A stretch of DNA of 64,000 nucleotides from an uncultured Collinsella sp. (GCA_958421275.1 CATZLI010000005.1:124001-188000), one strand, 5' to 3'. Positions 33,373 through 41,358 are shown, counted from the first letter of the stretch. Notes: a model not told the origin generated them from the sequence alone. Program-made: numbers and translations.

Positions 33373-34143
33373 ATGAAGATTGGATTTGTCGGCTTTGGCA
33401 ATATGGCGAGCGCTATGGCCGATGGCTGGATCGCCGCCGGTGTGGCTGCGAGCGATATGTGCGCCTGCGCGGGCCACTACGACGCCTTGGTTGAGCGCTG
33501 TGAGGCGCGTGGGATGGTTGCCTGTCGTGATGCGGCGGAGGTTGTCGCCGCATCCGATATCGTGGTTGCTGCGGTCAAGCCATACATGATCGAGAAGGTC
33601 TTCGCTCCGCTCAAAGACACCCTTGCTGACAAGGTTGTCCTTTCGGTCGCCTGGACTTGGGATAGTGCCAAGTGGGAACAGGTCCTGCCGGGTGTCGCGC
33701 ACATCTCGACGGTGCCCAACACACCGGTTTCGGTGGGCGAAGGCGTCATCGCCTGCGAGAAGTCCTCTACACTCAACGACGAGCAACGTGCCGTGGTGCT
33801 CGACCTGCTCGGTAAGCTTGGCACCGTCGTCGAGCTCGACACGAGCCTGCTGTTTGTGGGCGGCACCGTGGGCGGTTGCGCCCCGGCATTTGTTGCCATG
33901 GCGATTGAGGCCCTCGGCGACGCGGCCGTCAAGCACGGCATTCCGCGCGCCGATGCCTATCGCATTGTGAGCCAGATGGTGCTGGGCACGGCAAAGCTGC
34001 AGCTTGCGACTGGTCAGCATCCTGCGGCGATGAAGGATGCCGTATGCTCGCCCGGCGGTGCCACCATCAAGGGCGTCGTCGCGCTTGAGGACGCCGGCAT
34101 GCGCAGCGCCCTGGTCAAGGCCATCGACGCCACCCTCCAGTAA
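33373..34143 (+). CDS. proC: Pyrroline-5-carboxylate reductase
   Basis: 256 residues; last step of proline synthesis, reducing P5C with NADPH. Starts MKIGFVGFGNMASAMADGWI with AAAGGAC upstream. The Rossmann motif GFGNMASAM, VVAAVKPYMIEKV, ISTVPNTPVSVGEGV and the signature AVCSPGGATIKGVVALEDAG are all present. It is slightly short of the usual 265-275 residues, with compact loops. No other proline genes are adjacent. A long inverted repeat lies just after the stop. Confidence 0.94.
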   Translation: MKIGFVGFGNMASAMADGWIAAGVAASDMCACAGHYDALVERCEARGMVACRDAAEVVAASDIVVAAVKPYMIEKVFAPLKDTLADKVVLSVAWTWDSAKWEQVLPGVAHISTVPNTPVSVGEGVIACEKSSTLNDEQRAVVLDLLGKLGTVVELDTSLLFVGGTVGGCAPAFVAMAIEALGDAAVKHGIPRADAYRIVSQMVLGTAKLQLATGQHPAAMKDAVCSPGGATIKGVVALEDAGMRSALVKAIDATLQ

Positions 34144-34155
34144 AACCCGCCATTT

Positions 34156-34290
34156 AGGGACAGGTTTATTTTGGCAGGTTTTTCCTGCGGCTTTATCTCT
34201 ATAGCAAAAAGCGCCCCGCAACTGGCTCAATTCCAGTTGCGGGGCGATTGCGTTTGCCCAGATAAAACCGACCAAAATAAACCTGTCCCT
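34156..34290. repeat. REPIN-like long inverted repeat with nested hairpin
   Basis: Outer arms AGGGACAGGTTTATTTTGG (34156-34174) and its exact complement (34272-34290) are 19 bp. Inside, CGGCTTTATC/GATAAAACCG and CGCCCCGCAACTGG/CCAGTTGCGGGGCG continue the pairing, so nearly the whole 135 bases fold as one hairpin. The GGGACAGGTTTATTTT end resembles REP sequences linked to IS200-type transposases, but no transposase is present here. Confidence 0.75.
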
Positions 34291-34300
34291 TTCTGGCAGG

Positions 34301-34474
34301 TTAGTCCCAGAAGCCGTCTTGATCGTCCTCGGATTTGGGTCCGCGGTCGACATACATCTTATGGGTGCGCTTCTCCATTACAAAGGCAAGAATCGCAAAC
34401 AGTAGGATGCCGCCGGCGAAAAGGATGGCAAAACCGGTGCGGGTGCCAAACAAAAAGGAAAAAACTGCGTCCAT
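34301..34474 (-). CDS. Small single-pass membrane protein
   Basis: 57 residues read on the minus strand, starting at 34474 with AGAAGG about seven bases upstream. The sequence begins MDAVFSFLFGTRTGFAILFA and continues GGILLFAILAFVMEK, giving one membrane helix (about 16-33), then a charged tail with RTHKMYVDRGPKSEDDQDGF and a final W-D. The positive-to-negative tail and regular codon use argue for a real gene. Function is unknown. It lies convergent between proC with its hairpin and, divergently, serS; its start is 112 bases from the serS start. Confidence 0.72.
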   Translation of the reverse strand: MDAVFSFLFGTRTGFAILFAGGILLFAILAFVMEKRTHKMYVDRGPKSEDDQDGFWD

Positions 34475-34585
34475 TGGGTGCCTTCTTGCGTAGTTGAGTT
34501 GGGTCGTAAACGCTCATAAGTATATACTTGCCCATACATGTACAAGGTTGCAACCTAAATGGAATGTATATCGCCGGAGGATCTA

Positions 34586-35869
34586 ATGCTTGATATCAAG
34601 TTTGTTCGCGAGAACCCCGATGCCATCGATACCGCCATGGCAAATCGCCAGACGTCTTGGGATCGCGAGAAGTTCTTTGAACTCGACGACGAGCGCCGTG
34701 CCGTCATCACCGAGGTCGAGGAGCTCCAGGCCACGCGTAACGCCGAGTCCAAGAAGATTGGCGCCCTGATGAAGGAGGGCAAGAAGGACGAGGCCGAGGC
34801 CGCCAAGGAGGCCGTGCGTGCCGTCAACGAGAAGATTGACGGTCTGGCCGAGCGCCGTACCGCTCTTGAGCAGGAGCAGTACGACTTCATGTCTCACCTG
34901 CCCAACATTCCGTGCGAGGCTACGCCGTACGGCAAAGACGAGGACGAGAACGTTGAGCGCCGTCGTTGGGGCACCCCGCGCGAGTTCGACTTCGACTTTA
35001 AGCCGCACTGGGATCTGGGCACCGATCTGGACATCCTCGACTTCGAGCGCGGCAACAAGCTCTCCGGCAGCCGTTTCACCGTTCTCGGTGGCGCCGGCGC
35101 CCGCCTGGAGCGTGCCCTCATCAACTTCTTCCTCGATACGCACACCAGCCGTGGTTTTAAGGAGTGGTGGCCGCCCATCGTCGTCAAGCGTCAGACCATG
35201 TTTGGCACGGGTCAGCTGCCCAAGTTCGAGGACGACGCCTATCACGTCTCGGGTGACAACTTCCTGATCCCCACCGCCGAGGTCGTGCTCACCAACCTGC
35301 ACGCCGGCGAGGTCCTCGATGCCGACACCCTGCCGCGCCGCTACACCGCCTTCACCCCCTGCTTCCGTGAGGAGGCCGGTTCCGCCGGTCGCGACACCCG
35401 CGGCATCATCCGTCAGCACGAGTTCGACAAGGTCGAGATGGTCAAGTTTGCCAAGCCTGAGGAGTCCGACGAGGAGCTCGAGAGCATGACCGCCGAGGCC
35501 GAGTACCTGCTGCAGCAGCTGGGCCTTCCGTATCGCGTGATTAGCCTGTGCACCGGCGACTTGGGCTTCTCTGCCCGTCAGACCTACGACGTCGAGGTCT
35601 GGCTGCCGAGCTACAACGCCTACAAGGAGATCAGCTCCTGCTCCAACTGCGGTGACTTCCAGGCTCGCCGCGCCAACATCAAGTATCGCGACCCCGAGAA
35701 CTTCAAGGGTTCGCGCTACCTGCACACTCTCAACGGTTCCGGCCTGCCGGCCGGCCGCACCATGGCCGCCATTCTGGAGAACTACCAGAACGCCGACGGC
35801 ACCATCACGATCCCCGAGGTCCTGCGTCCTTACATGGGTGGTCTCGAGAAGATCGAGCCGGTCGCGTAA
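34586..35869 (+). CDS. serS: Seryl-tRNA synthetase
   Basis: 427 residues from the ATG at 34586 (MLDIKFVRENPDAIDTAMAN) with GGAGG upstream; an ATG nine codons earlier has no RBS. The N-terminal antiparallel coiled coil (about 30-100) binds the long variable arm of tRNA-Ser. The class II core has motif 2 (CFREEAGSAGRDTRGIIRQH), TAEVVLTNLHAGE, motif 1 GARLERALINFFLD, and motif 3 GSGLPAGRTMAAILENYQ. It ends with a normal family C-terminus. No T-box precedes it. A terminator lies 24 bases after the stop. Confidence 0.97.
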   Translation: MLDIKFVRENPDAIDTAMANRQTSWDREKFFELDDERRAVITEVEELQATRNAESKKIGALMKEGKKDEAEAAKEAVRAVNEKIDGLAERRTALEQEQYDFMSHLPNIPCEATPYGKDEDENVERRRWGTPREFDFDFKPHWDLGTDLDILDFERGNKLSGSRFTVLGGAGARLERALINFFLDTHTSRGFKEWWPPIVVKRQTMFGTGQLPKFEDDAYHVSGDNFLIPTAEVVLTNLHAGEVLDADTLPRRYTAFTPCFREEAGSAGRDTRGIIRQHEFDKVEMVKFAKPEESDEELESMTAEAEYLLQQLGLPYRVISLCTGDLGFSARQTYDVEVWLPSYNAYKEISSCSNCGDFQARRANIKYRDPENFKGSRYLHTLNGSGLPAGRTMAAILENYQNADGTITIPEVLRPYMGGLEKIEPVA

Positions 35870-35892
35870 GTTGGCTGCATAGGGGATATGCA

Positions 35893-35919
35893 AGGGCGCT
35901 CCTTCGGGGGCGCCCTATT
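35893..35919 (+). terminator. Terminator after serS
   Basis: AGGGCGC pairs with GCGCCCT over a ten-base loop (TCCTTCGGGG), followed by ATTT. Confidence 0.7.
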
Positions 35920-36042
35920 TCGTGCGCAGGTCCATACCATGCCGTGCGGACAGCTCAATAGAAAACACACGAACAACTGTTCTGTATACAGCCATCTACC
36001 TGCTATGCTTTTGCTAAATAAGAGCGAGAGAAAGGGGACGCG

Positions 36043-36420
36043 ATGGAGCTGTTTGATGATCGGGTGGTTTTGTTTGAGAGCGACGAGGGCGGGGAGTACC
36101 TGCTTGTAACGTGTGAGCCGTCTGGCATGGGTGGCCTAGTGGTTCGACAGACGAGCGAGGGACCGTTGACCCAATGGTGCTTTGAGGAGTCGCCGCATGT
36201 GGTCGAGACCTTTGTGACGCACGAGGGACTTGTGGCGCTGGAGCACTTCTATGGAGTTGGGACTTCCAACCAGGTCGCGCGCATGCTGAGCATCTCGTTT
36301 GCCGATTATGATTGTGCCCAGCGGGTGAGATCGCTCCTGAGGGAACTTGATGCTAAGTTTGACGTGATCGAAAAGCCAATCGATCGTACGGGGAACGGCG
36401 GTATATGCGGAGCAGCATGA
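36043..36420 (+). CDS. Hypothetical protein
   Basis: 125 residues starting MELFDDRVVLFESDEGGEYL; GAAAGGGGAC lies six bases upstream. Unrecognised family. It is soluble and acidic in its first half, with a pattern of short beta strands (VVLFESDEGGEYLLVTCEP, GLVVRQTSEG) and a helix near residues 90-110 (DYDCAQRVRSLLRELDAKF). It has no signal peptide or membrane helix. It is a single gene between serS and the tRNA-Arg cluster. Confidence 0.7.
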   Translation: MELFDDRVVLFESDEGGEYLLVTCEPSGMGGLVVRQTSEGPLTQWCFEESPHVVETFVTHEGLVALEHFYGVGTSNQVARMLSISFADYDCAQRVRSLLRELDAKFDVIEKPIDRTGNGGICGAA

Positions 36421-36497
36421 CAAAACTGCGTTCCACAAAAAAGTTTGAGATTGTGCTTGACTCCAATAAGCTAAAGTGGTTTTATAAGTCTTGCGCT

Positions 36498-36574
36498 GCG
36501 GCGTTACCTCAGCTGGATAGAGGGTCTGACTACGAATCAGAACGTCATAGGTTCGAATCCTATACGCCGCACCA
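36498..36574 (+). tRNA. tRNA-Arg (anticodon ACG), copy 1
   Basis: 77 bases with encoded CCA. Anticodon loop CTACGAA (ACG, read as ICG after deamination), acceptor strands GCGGCGT and ACGCCGC. Identical to copies 2 and 3. Promoter-like TTGACT lies near 36458. Its terminator follows directly, then the structured element. Confidence 0.97.
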
Positions 36575-36613
36575 ATTGAACTTGAAGCCTCCGCCAACGG
36601 GGGCTTTTCTTTT

Positions 36614-36744
36614 ATGCCGCCACCGCATGGATTCGAACCTCGGTCGAGGCGCGGGCGTAAAGAAAACGCGGAGCGTTTTTAGCCCGCGGGCGAGTCCGCC
36701 GGCAGGCGGGCGAAGCCGGTGCGGATCCGCGCAGCGGATGCGCG
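36614..36744 (+). repeat. tRNA-linked structured element, Arg copy (clearest example)
   Basis: Inverted T-arm ATGGATTCGAACCTCGG (near 36627-36643). Core: GCGGGC/GCCCGC closing AAACGC-GGA-GCGTTT, then CCGCC-GGCA-GGCGG, then GAAGCCGGTGC and GATCCGC-GCA-GCGGAT. The tRNA tail plus terminator flanks it on both sides (36555-36613 and 36745-36804). The inverted T-arm can pair with the following tail (GGATT with AATCC). Confidence 0.78.
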
Positions 36745-36804
36745 GAATCCTATACGCCGCACCAATTGAAATTGAAAGCCTCCGGCAACGGGGGCTTTTC
36801 TTTT
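36745..36804 (+). repeat. Second copy of tRNA-Arg 3' end plus terminator
   Basis: About 60 bases matching 36555-36613 with a few changes (for example GGCAACGGGGGC against GCCAACGGGGGC), containing GAATCCTATACGCCGCACCA and the hairpin CCTCCGGCAACGGGGG plus CTTTTCTTTT. Confidence 0.93.
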
Positions 36805-36810
36805 TCGGAA

Positions 36811-36850
36811 ACCATGCATTGATACGAACCTCGGTTGAGGCGCGAGCGTC
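36811..36850 (+). repeat. Truncated, decayed tRNA-linked element
   Basis: ATTGATACGAACCTCGGTTG and GAGGCGCGAGCGT resemble the start of the Arg element (inverted T-arm and first core bases) with several substitutions, and then the match stops. Confidence 0.6.
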
Positions 36851-36887
36851 TTAATCATCACTTCGTAAAAATTTTCCAAATTGTCGC

Positions 36888-36916
36888 TTGACCCATCGAG
36901 GGGTCACGTGCATAAT
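36888..36916 (+). promoter_or_regulatory. tRNA-Arg copy 2 promoter
   Basis: TTGACC (36888-36893), 17 bases, CATAAT (36911-36916). Confidence 0.8.
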
Positions 36917-36928
36917 AATCCGTGCGTT

Positions 36929-37005
36929 GCGGCGTTACCTCAGCTGGATAGAGGGTCTGACTACGAATCAGAACGTCATAGGTTCGAATCCTATACGCCG
37001 CACCA
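36929..37005 (+). tRNA. tRNA-Arg (anticodon ACG), copy 2
   Basis: 77 bases, identical to copy 1, with CCA encoded and its own promoter. A terminator (CCTCCGGTAACGGAGG then CTTTTCTTAT) follows. No structured element follows this copy. Confidence 0.97.
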
Positions 37006-37152
37006 ACATAACTTTAAAGCCTCCGGTAACGGAGGCTTTTCTTATATGTCGATATACTTGAGAAGTTGCTTTTGCCGTGTTTGAAAGTATCGAGTCGATT
37101 GACTGCGTCAAATGAGTAAAAATCAAATTTGATAACTTTTTTCGAAAAATGC

Positions 37153-37181
37153 TTGACATTTATTCAGTCGATGTGCATAAT
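37153..37181 (+). promoter_or_regulatory. tRNA-Arg copy 3 promoter
   Basis: TTGACA (37153-37158), 17 bases, CATAAT (37176-37181); the GTGCATAATAATC box is shared with copy 2. Confidence 0.85.
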
Positions 37182-37193
37182 AATCAACAAGTC

Positions 37194-37270
37194 GCGGCGT
37201 TACCTCAGCTGGATAGAGGGTCTGACTACGAATCAGAACGTCATAGGTTCGAATCCTATACGCCGCACCA
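37194..37270 (+). tRNA. tRNA-Arg (anticodon ACG), copy 3
   Basis: 77 bases identical to copies 1 and 2. The terminator downstream (GCCTCCGGCAACGGGGGC plus TTTTCTTTT) is followed by an inverted T-arm but no core. Confidence 0.97.
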
Positions 37271-37317
37271 ATCGAAATTGAAAGCCTCCGGCAACGGGGG
37301 CTTTTCTTTTACGTAAA

Positions 37318-37342
37318 CACCGCATGGATTCGAACCTCGGTC
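37318..37342 (+). repeat. Core-less inverted T-arm after tRNA-Arg copy 3
   Basis: CACCGCATGGATTCGAACCT then CGGTC is identical to the left end of the Arg copy 1 element, and the match ends before the hairpin core. Confidence 0.7.
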
Positions 37343-37444
37343 AAAGGGGACTATTTCTCATCGACTCGTGTAAGATTTCGAGTATGCGCCTCGGTGAGCC
37401 CGTGGCGCGCTCTTTCTTTAGACGACCGATCAGGGTGATATTTC

Positions 37445-39886
37445 GTGGCAGAGCGTCCGACATACAAGCTCAGGTTTCTTGATCCCAAAAAGCGCTTTCC
37501 GGCCATGCCCGAGCAGCCTGCGGGACGCTCGTATGGCGTGGTTTGGAAGCTCTTTGGCGAGGACCCGCATGAATCATGCTATGTCGTCGAATTCGTCGGC
37601 AAAAGCCATGTGTCGCTTTTGGGCTACGTGAGCGTTTCGGGTGAGGTCTATAAGGTGGACCGTCCCGTTAACGAAGTATCGCTGCCCGACGATCCCGACA
37701 TGCAGCTGATTCTTGACGAGTCCGATTCCAACATCGGTGAGATTGCAGTCAGGGGTACCGATGGGACGATGCGCTCCCGGGCGCGAGTCATCGGCTCTCC
37801 CGAAGGAACCATGCGCGAACAATCCGATCGCGAGACGTGGAATTCGACGCGCAGCCTTCGCTACGGCGAGTTCATGGCCTCGATGTTCTTGCGTTACGTG
37901 ATATTCGCCGATTCTGAAAACTCCATCTCAAGCACGGCAAACGGTGACGGCCTCGACGAGGGCATGAAAAATGCCGTCGACAAGATCAAACTTGTAAAAC
38001 TCCCCGAGCCGGTTGAGGTACTGCTGGGTTTTGATTCCACGCCGCTGCCCGATGCAATTGAAACGTTGCTCTACCGCATTGACCATACAGATAATCCAAG
38101 TGGCATTGAGCGCTATGCCGCCGCTTTGATGGGCGAAGTTAATCTGCCACGCCTGCGCACCATAGCGGCTAAAACCGAAATGAGCCTGGCGCGCATCGAT
38201 CGCTCGAGGCTCTTCTATCTCAATTTTGACCGTAGCCTGCTGGACCAGGACGAGATCGATACCCTGCTTGCCGTCGAGTGCCGCCTGAACCGCCTATCGG
38301 GCATCCTTGAGCGTATTGGAGCAGGGTTGGGCCCCGTTGCCTCGTCGCCAAGCTTTGAGGGCTGCTCGCTCTTCGACCTATGGCATATCAGCAAGACGAC
38401 AAACGACGTTCCTCGCTTGCTCGAAACGCTGTCGAATGACAACCCGTGGGCCAAGCCGGGGACGGTTGCGTGCCAGCCGGGTGGAGAGTGGGACGTTCGC
38501 ACCCGCTTTGCACGTATCGTAGAAGCGCTCAACGTGGTCACGCGGCTCGATTACACCTATCGAGCGAACGTCGCCGAGGGCATCATGCTGGTGCGATTTG
38601 GCCGCACGGTTGTCGATGCTATGCCGCGGCGCGAATACGATGCTCAAGATGACGCCTGGCGCGAGGTAGATGAGCCTAAGCGCGCAGCATGGGCCACCGA
38701 GCACGATGCGCGTATTGCGCTTACACTCGCGGCGGCTTGCTTTGCTTCGGGTGCTTGCATCACGCGCTGCTACGTGCAGATTGCGGCTCCCGACGGCGAG
38801 CAGGGCGAGCGCGTTGTTAAAACGTACTCCTTTGGCCGTGCGGCTTATCTGGCCGATTGCGTTTCTGTCGCCAAGGATCTTGAGAGCATGGATATGGACG
38901 ACATGCCCTGCAAGCATTTGCTCGAGGCATATGAGGCAGATGCGCCGGACATGATTGAGCCTGCAGAGGTTCACGCCCGACCACGCGATGACCATCGTCC
39001 ATTGCCGCCTGCGCTTCGCGATCTGCTGCTCGCTGATACGGCTGACGAGCTTGAGGTCATGGAGGAGGACAACGATCCGTATGTCGCCCGTGTCGTCGAG
39101 CTGCGCGAGCAATCCAAAGTTGACCGAGCCGGTGCTTTCGAGGGCTTTTCTCGCCTTGTCGAGGAGCTGGAAGCCAAGTGTACTGTTGCTGAGCTTTTGG
39201 CGACGGGCCCAGTGCAGACCCAGTTCTGCGACAACCAGCTGGTGCGCATGGTGCTGCCGGTGATGGAGGAGGACCGTTCCGTGCGTATCCTTCGCGCTCC
39301 CGATGCGCTGTATTTTGCCCAGCACGAGATTTGCAGCTTTTACGCCGAACAAGAGGACTTTGAGCGTGCGCTGCCCGAGGTGCGCCGTCTCTACGACTTG
39401 GCGCGCTCGTCCATGCAGTCTCACTTTGCCCTGATTAACGTGCTAGCACGCCTGGAGCGTTATGACGAGATTATCGAGGTAGCGCGTCACGGCCTGCGCA
39501 TTGCCAGCGACCGGCCTTCGATCGGTTACCTGTTCTATCGCCTGGCATTCGCCTACTGGAACTGCGACCAGCTCGAGCTGGCGCTGGCATGTTATCGCCT
39601 GGTGCCGCGCGGCGAGGAGTCGGGCGGCAGTGCGCAGGAGGAAATGCAGGGCCTTATGAACGAGATGGGCGTCATCAAACCGCCCACGTTTGAGGAGGCT
39701 GTCGAGACCATCCGCAAGGCAGGTCTTGAGCTGCCGCCGGTGCCCGCCGTGACCAATCAACTCGCGGATGCCGCCGTGCAACTCGTCGACAACGGCTTCT
39801 TTTTCTTGGCGCGCGGCTGCATCTATCAAATGTGGCGCACCATGGGTAACGATGAGCTCGGCTCCCTCAACCGCTCGCTGGGGTAG
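37445..39886 (+). CDS. Large hypothetical protein with tetratricopeptide-like C-terminal half
   Basis: 813 residues from the GTG at 37445 (AGGGTGA upstream). The sequence begins VAERPTYKLRFLDPKKRFPA. No signal peptide or membrane helix is seen. The N-terminal third is a mixed fold of unknown family; an acidic stretch near residues 535-550 (ELEVMEEDNDPYVARVVELR) precedes a helical repeat region at about 610-790 with TPR-like helix pairs (YFAQHEICSFYAEQEDFERA, INVLARLERYDEIIEVARHG, LFYRLAFAYWNCDQLELALA). A role as a scaffold or regulator is likely but undetermined. Codon use matches neighbours. It stands alone after the tRNA-Arg cluster. Confidence 0.78.
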   Translation: MAERPTYKLRFLDPKKRFPAMPEQPAGRSYGVVWKLFGEDPHESCYVVEFVGKSHVSLLGYVSVSGEVYKVDRPVNEVSLPDDPDMQLILDESDSNIGEIAVRGTDGTMRSRARVIGSPEGTMREQSDRETWNSTRSLRYGEFMASMFLRYVIFADSENSISSTANGDGLDEGMKNAVDKIKLVKLPEPVEVLLGFDSTPLPDAIETLLYRIDHTDNPSGIERYAAALMGEVNLPRLRTIAAKTEMSLARIDRSRLFYLNFDRSLLDQDEIDTLLAVECRLNRLSGILERIGAGLGPVASSPSFEGCSLFDLWHISKTTNDVPRLLETLSNDNPWAKPGTVACQPGGEWDVRTRFARIVEALNVVTRLDYTYRANVAEGIMLVRFGRTVVDAMPRREYDAQDDAWREVDEPKRAAWATEHDARIALTLAAACFASGACITRCYVQIAAPDGEQGERVVKTYSFGRAAYLADCVSVAKDLESMDMDDMPCKHLLEAYEADAPDMIEPAEVHARPRDDHRPLPPALRDLLLADTADELEVMEEDNDPYVARVVELREQSKVDRAGAFEGFSRLVEELEAKCTVAELLATGPVQTQFCDNQLVRMVLPVMEEDRSVRILRAPDALYFAQHEICSFYAEQEDFERALPEVRRLYDLARSSMQSHFALINVLARLERYDEIIEVARHGLRIASDRPSIGYLFYRLAFAYWNCDQLELALACYRLVPRGEESGGSAQEEMQGLMNEMGVIKPPTFEEAVETIRKAGLELPPVPAVTNQLADAAVQLVDNGFFFLARGCIYQMWRTMGNDELGSLNRSLG

Positions 39887-40207
39887 GGGCAGCATAGAAG
39901 GGCTGGACCGCGCTTGTCATCCCATTTGCTCACCATGCCGACAAAACGAAGGGGCTACTGCTGCCGGCGTACCGGGAACATTTGCGTATAGATAAGGTAT
40001 AACGAATTAAGTCGTAGCGAATTAAAGTACGAATTACTGTATCGAGCAGGTTGCCGACAAATTGAATGGAGCCATTTGTATTTGCTCAAGTGGGTGGCTC
40101 CAGCAGGACCGGTAAGGTCAAAAGCGGCTAGGTCTGCTAAACCTGTTAAACTCTGCTAAAGTTGCTAAACTTTGTTAAAGTTGTTAAAACTAGCAGAGGA
40201 GGGTCGA
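39887..40207 (+). promoter_or_regulatory. Repeat-rich upstream region of the AAA ATPase gene
   Basis: CGAATTA occurs at 40003, 40018 and 40030. From 40135 to 40188, six copies of TGCTAAA or TGTTAAA start at 40135, 40144, 40154, 40163, 40173 and 40182, alternating 9 and 10 bases apart (a 19-bp unit three times). The last copy is directly before the RBS GAGGAGGG. A GGAGCCA/TGGCTCC hairpin lies near 40069-40102. The repeats may bind a regulator or be a slippage-prone tract. No gene is visible here. Confidence 0.6.
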
Positions 40208-41290
40208 ATGTCGAAAGCCATTAATCCCTTTAAGCCAACGGCGGGCATGAATCCGCCTGAGCTTATCGGACGTGACGCTGTTTTGGATGATTTTGCCGAG
40301 GCCCTTGAGAATGGTCCTGGTGCTCCCGATCGACTCATGCGCATCTCGGGCGTCCGAGGCACAGGTAAAACGGTGCTTCTCAATGCACTGGGTGATCTTG
40401 CGCGAAAAAAAGGATTCGAGGTTGTTGACGTCGCCTCGAATGCCGGTTTTTGCAGTAGAATCCTCGAGGCTCTACAGCGAAATGTTCGTCTTGAGTCAAT
40501 GTCGATTTCCCCATCAATTCTAGGAGTCAGCCTTGGCTCCGTTGAGGTATCGAAGTCGGCATCTCATCTGGGCGAGGCAATGTACGATGCCGCGAAGCGC
40601 GGAGGTCTGCTCATTACGCTCGACGAGATTCAGGATGCCTCAACTGAGGAAATGCGCGAGCTGGGCAATGAGATGCAGCTTTTGATTCGCCAAGGGGCGA
40701 ATGTCGCTTTTGCATTCGCCGGCTTGCCAACATCGGTGGATGGCGTGGTGGTTGATGATACCCTTACCTTCCTTCAGCGGGCAAAACATATCGAACTCAC
40801 TCGTCTCTCCGATTTTGAAGTCGGTGGATCGCTTGAGGATACAATGAGACGAGCGGGCAAGGAGCTCGATGAAGACGCCGCTGAGCTATTAACAAAGGCT
40901 TCAGCAGGCTATCCCTTTATGGTCCAGTTGGTCGGATATTACGCTTGGCAGGTTGCTGCGCGCAGCGGGGCGGAGAGCGTGAACGAAGGGTCCGCGCGTA
41001 AAGGTATCCAAGCGGCTCTTGATAGCTTTAATGCTATGGTGATTGCCCCGGCGCTGCGCAGGGTTTCAGAGCGACAGTTTCAGTATCTCGCGGCAATGGC
41101 TCAATGCGAGGGTGATGAGATTGCCAACGGTGATATCGCCAAGAAGATGGGGTTGCCGGCGAACAAGGTCGGCTCGTATCGTAAACGTCTCATCGATGCG
41201 GGGTTGATTGAGCCTGCGGGCTATGGCTGTGTTTCGTTTGCAATTCCGTATATGCGCGACTATTTGTTGGAGGCGGTGCGGGAAAGGTAA
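40208..41290 (+). CDS. AAA+ ATPase (ORC/STAND-like, archaeal-type ATPase family)
   Basis: 360 residues from the ATG at 40208 (MSKAINPFKPTAGMNPPELI). P-loop GVRGTGKT is at about residues 49-56, Walker B LLITLDEIQD near 135, sensor-like region AFAFAGLPTSVDGV, and a C-terminal winged-helix domain (ERQFQYLAAMAQCEGDEIAN then GDIAKKMGLPANKVGSYRKR). This matches the group of mobile-associated ATPases with an N-terminal GRD-type motif (ELIGRDAVLDDF). The helix-turn-helix end suggests DNA binding, perhaps to the repeats upstream. The role is unknown; it is not in an operon. Confidence 0.8.
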   Translation: MSKAINPFKPTAGMNPPELIGRDAVLDDFAEALENGPGAPDRLMRISGVRGTGKTVLLNALGDLARKKGFEVVDVASNAGFCSRILEALQRNVRLESMSISPSILGVSLGSVEVSKSASHLGEAMYDAAKRGGLLITLDEIQDASTEEMRELGNEMQLLIRQGANVAFAFAGLPTSVDGVVVDDTLTFLQRAKHIELTRLSDFEVGGSLEDTMRRAGKELDEDAAELLTKASAGYPFMVQLVGYYAWQVAARSGAESVNEGSARKGIQAALDSFNAMVIAPALRRVSERQFQYLAAMAQCEGDEIANGDIAKKMGLPANKVGSYRKRLIDAGLIEPAGYGCVSFAIPYMRDYLLEAVRER

Positions 41291-41315
41291 AAATGGAATC
41301 GCTCCAAATTCCCTC

Positions 41316-41344
41316 TTGCCCATCCTCGACTGTTTGGTTACTAT
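41316..41344 (+). promoter_or_regulatory. tRNA-Ser promoter
   Basis: TTGCCC (41316-41321), 17 bases, TACTAT (41339-41344), 14 bases before the tRNA. Confidence 0.6.
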
Positions 41345-41358
41345 AGAACGGCTGTTAC

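Noticed and set aside
36498..37270. CRISPR-like or phage tRNA array
   Set aside because: The repeats are complete tRNA-Arg genes with promoters and terminators.
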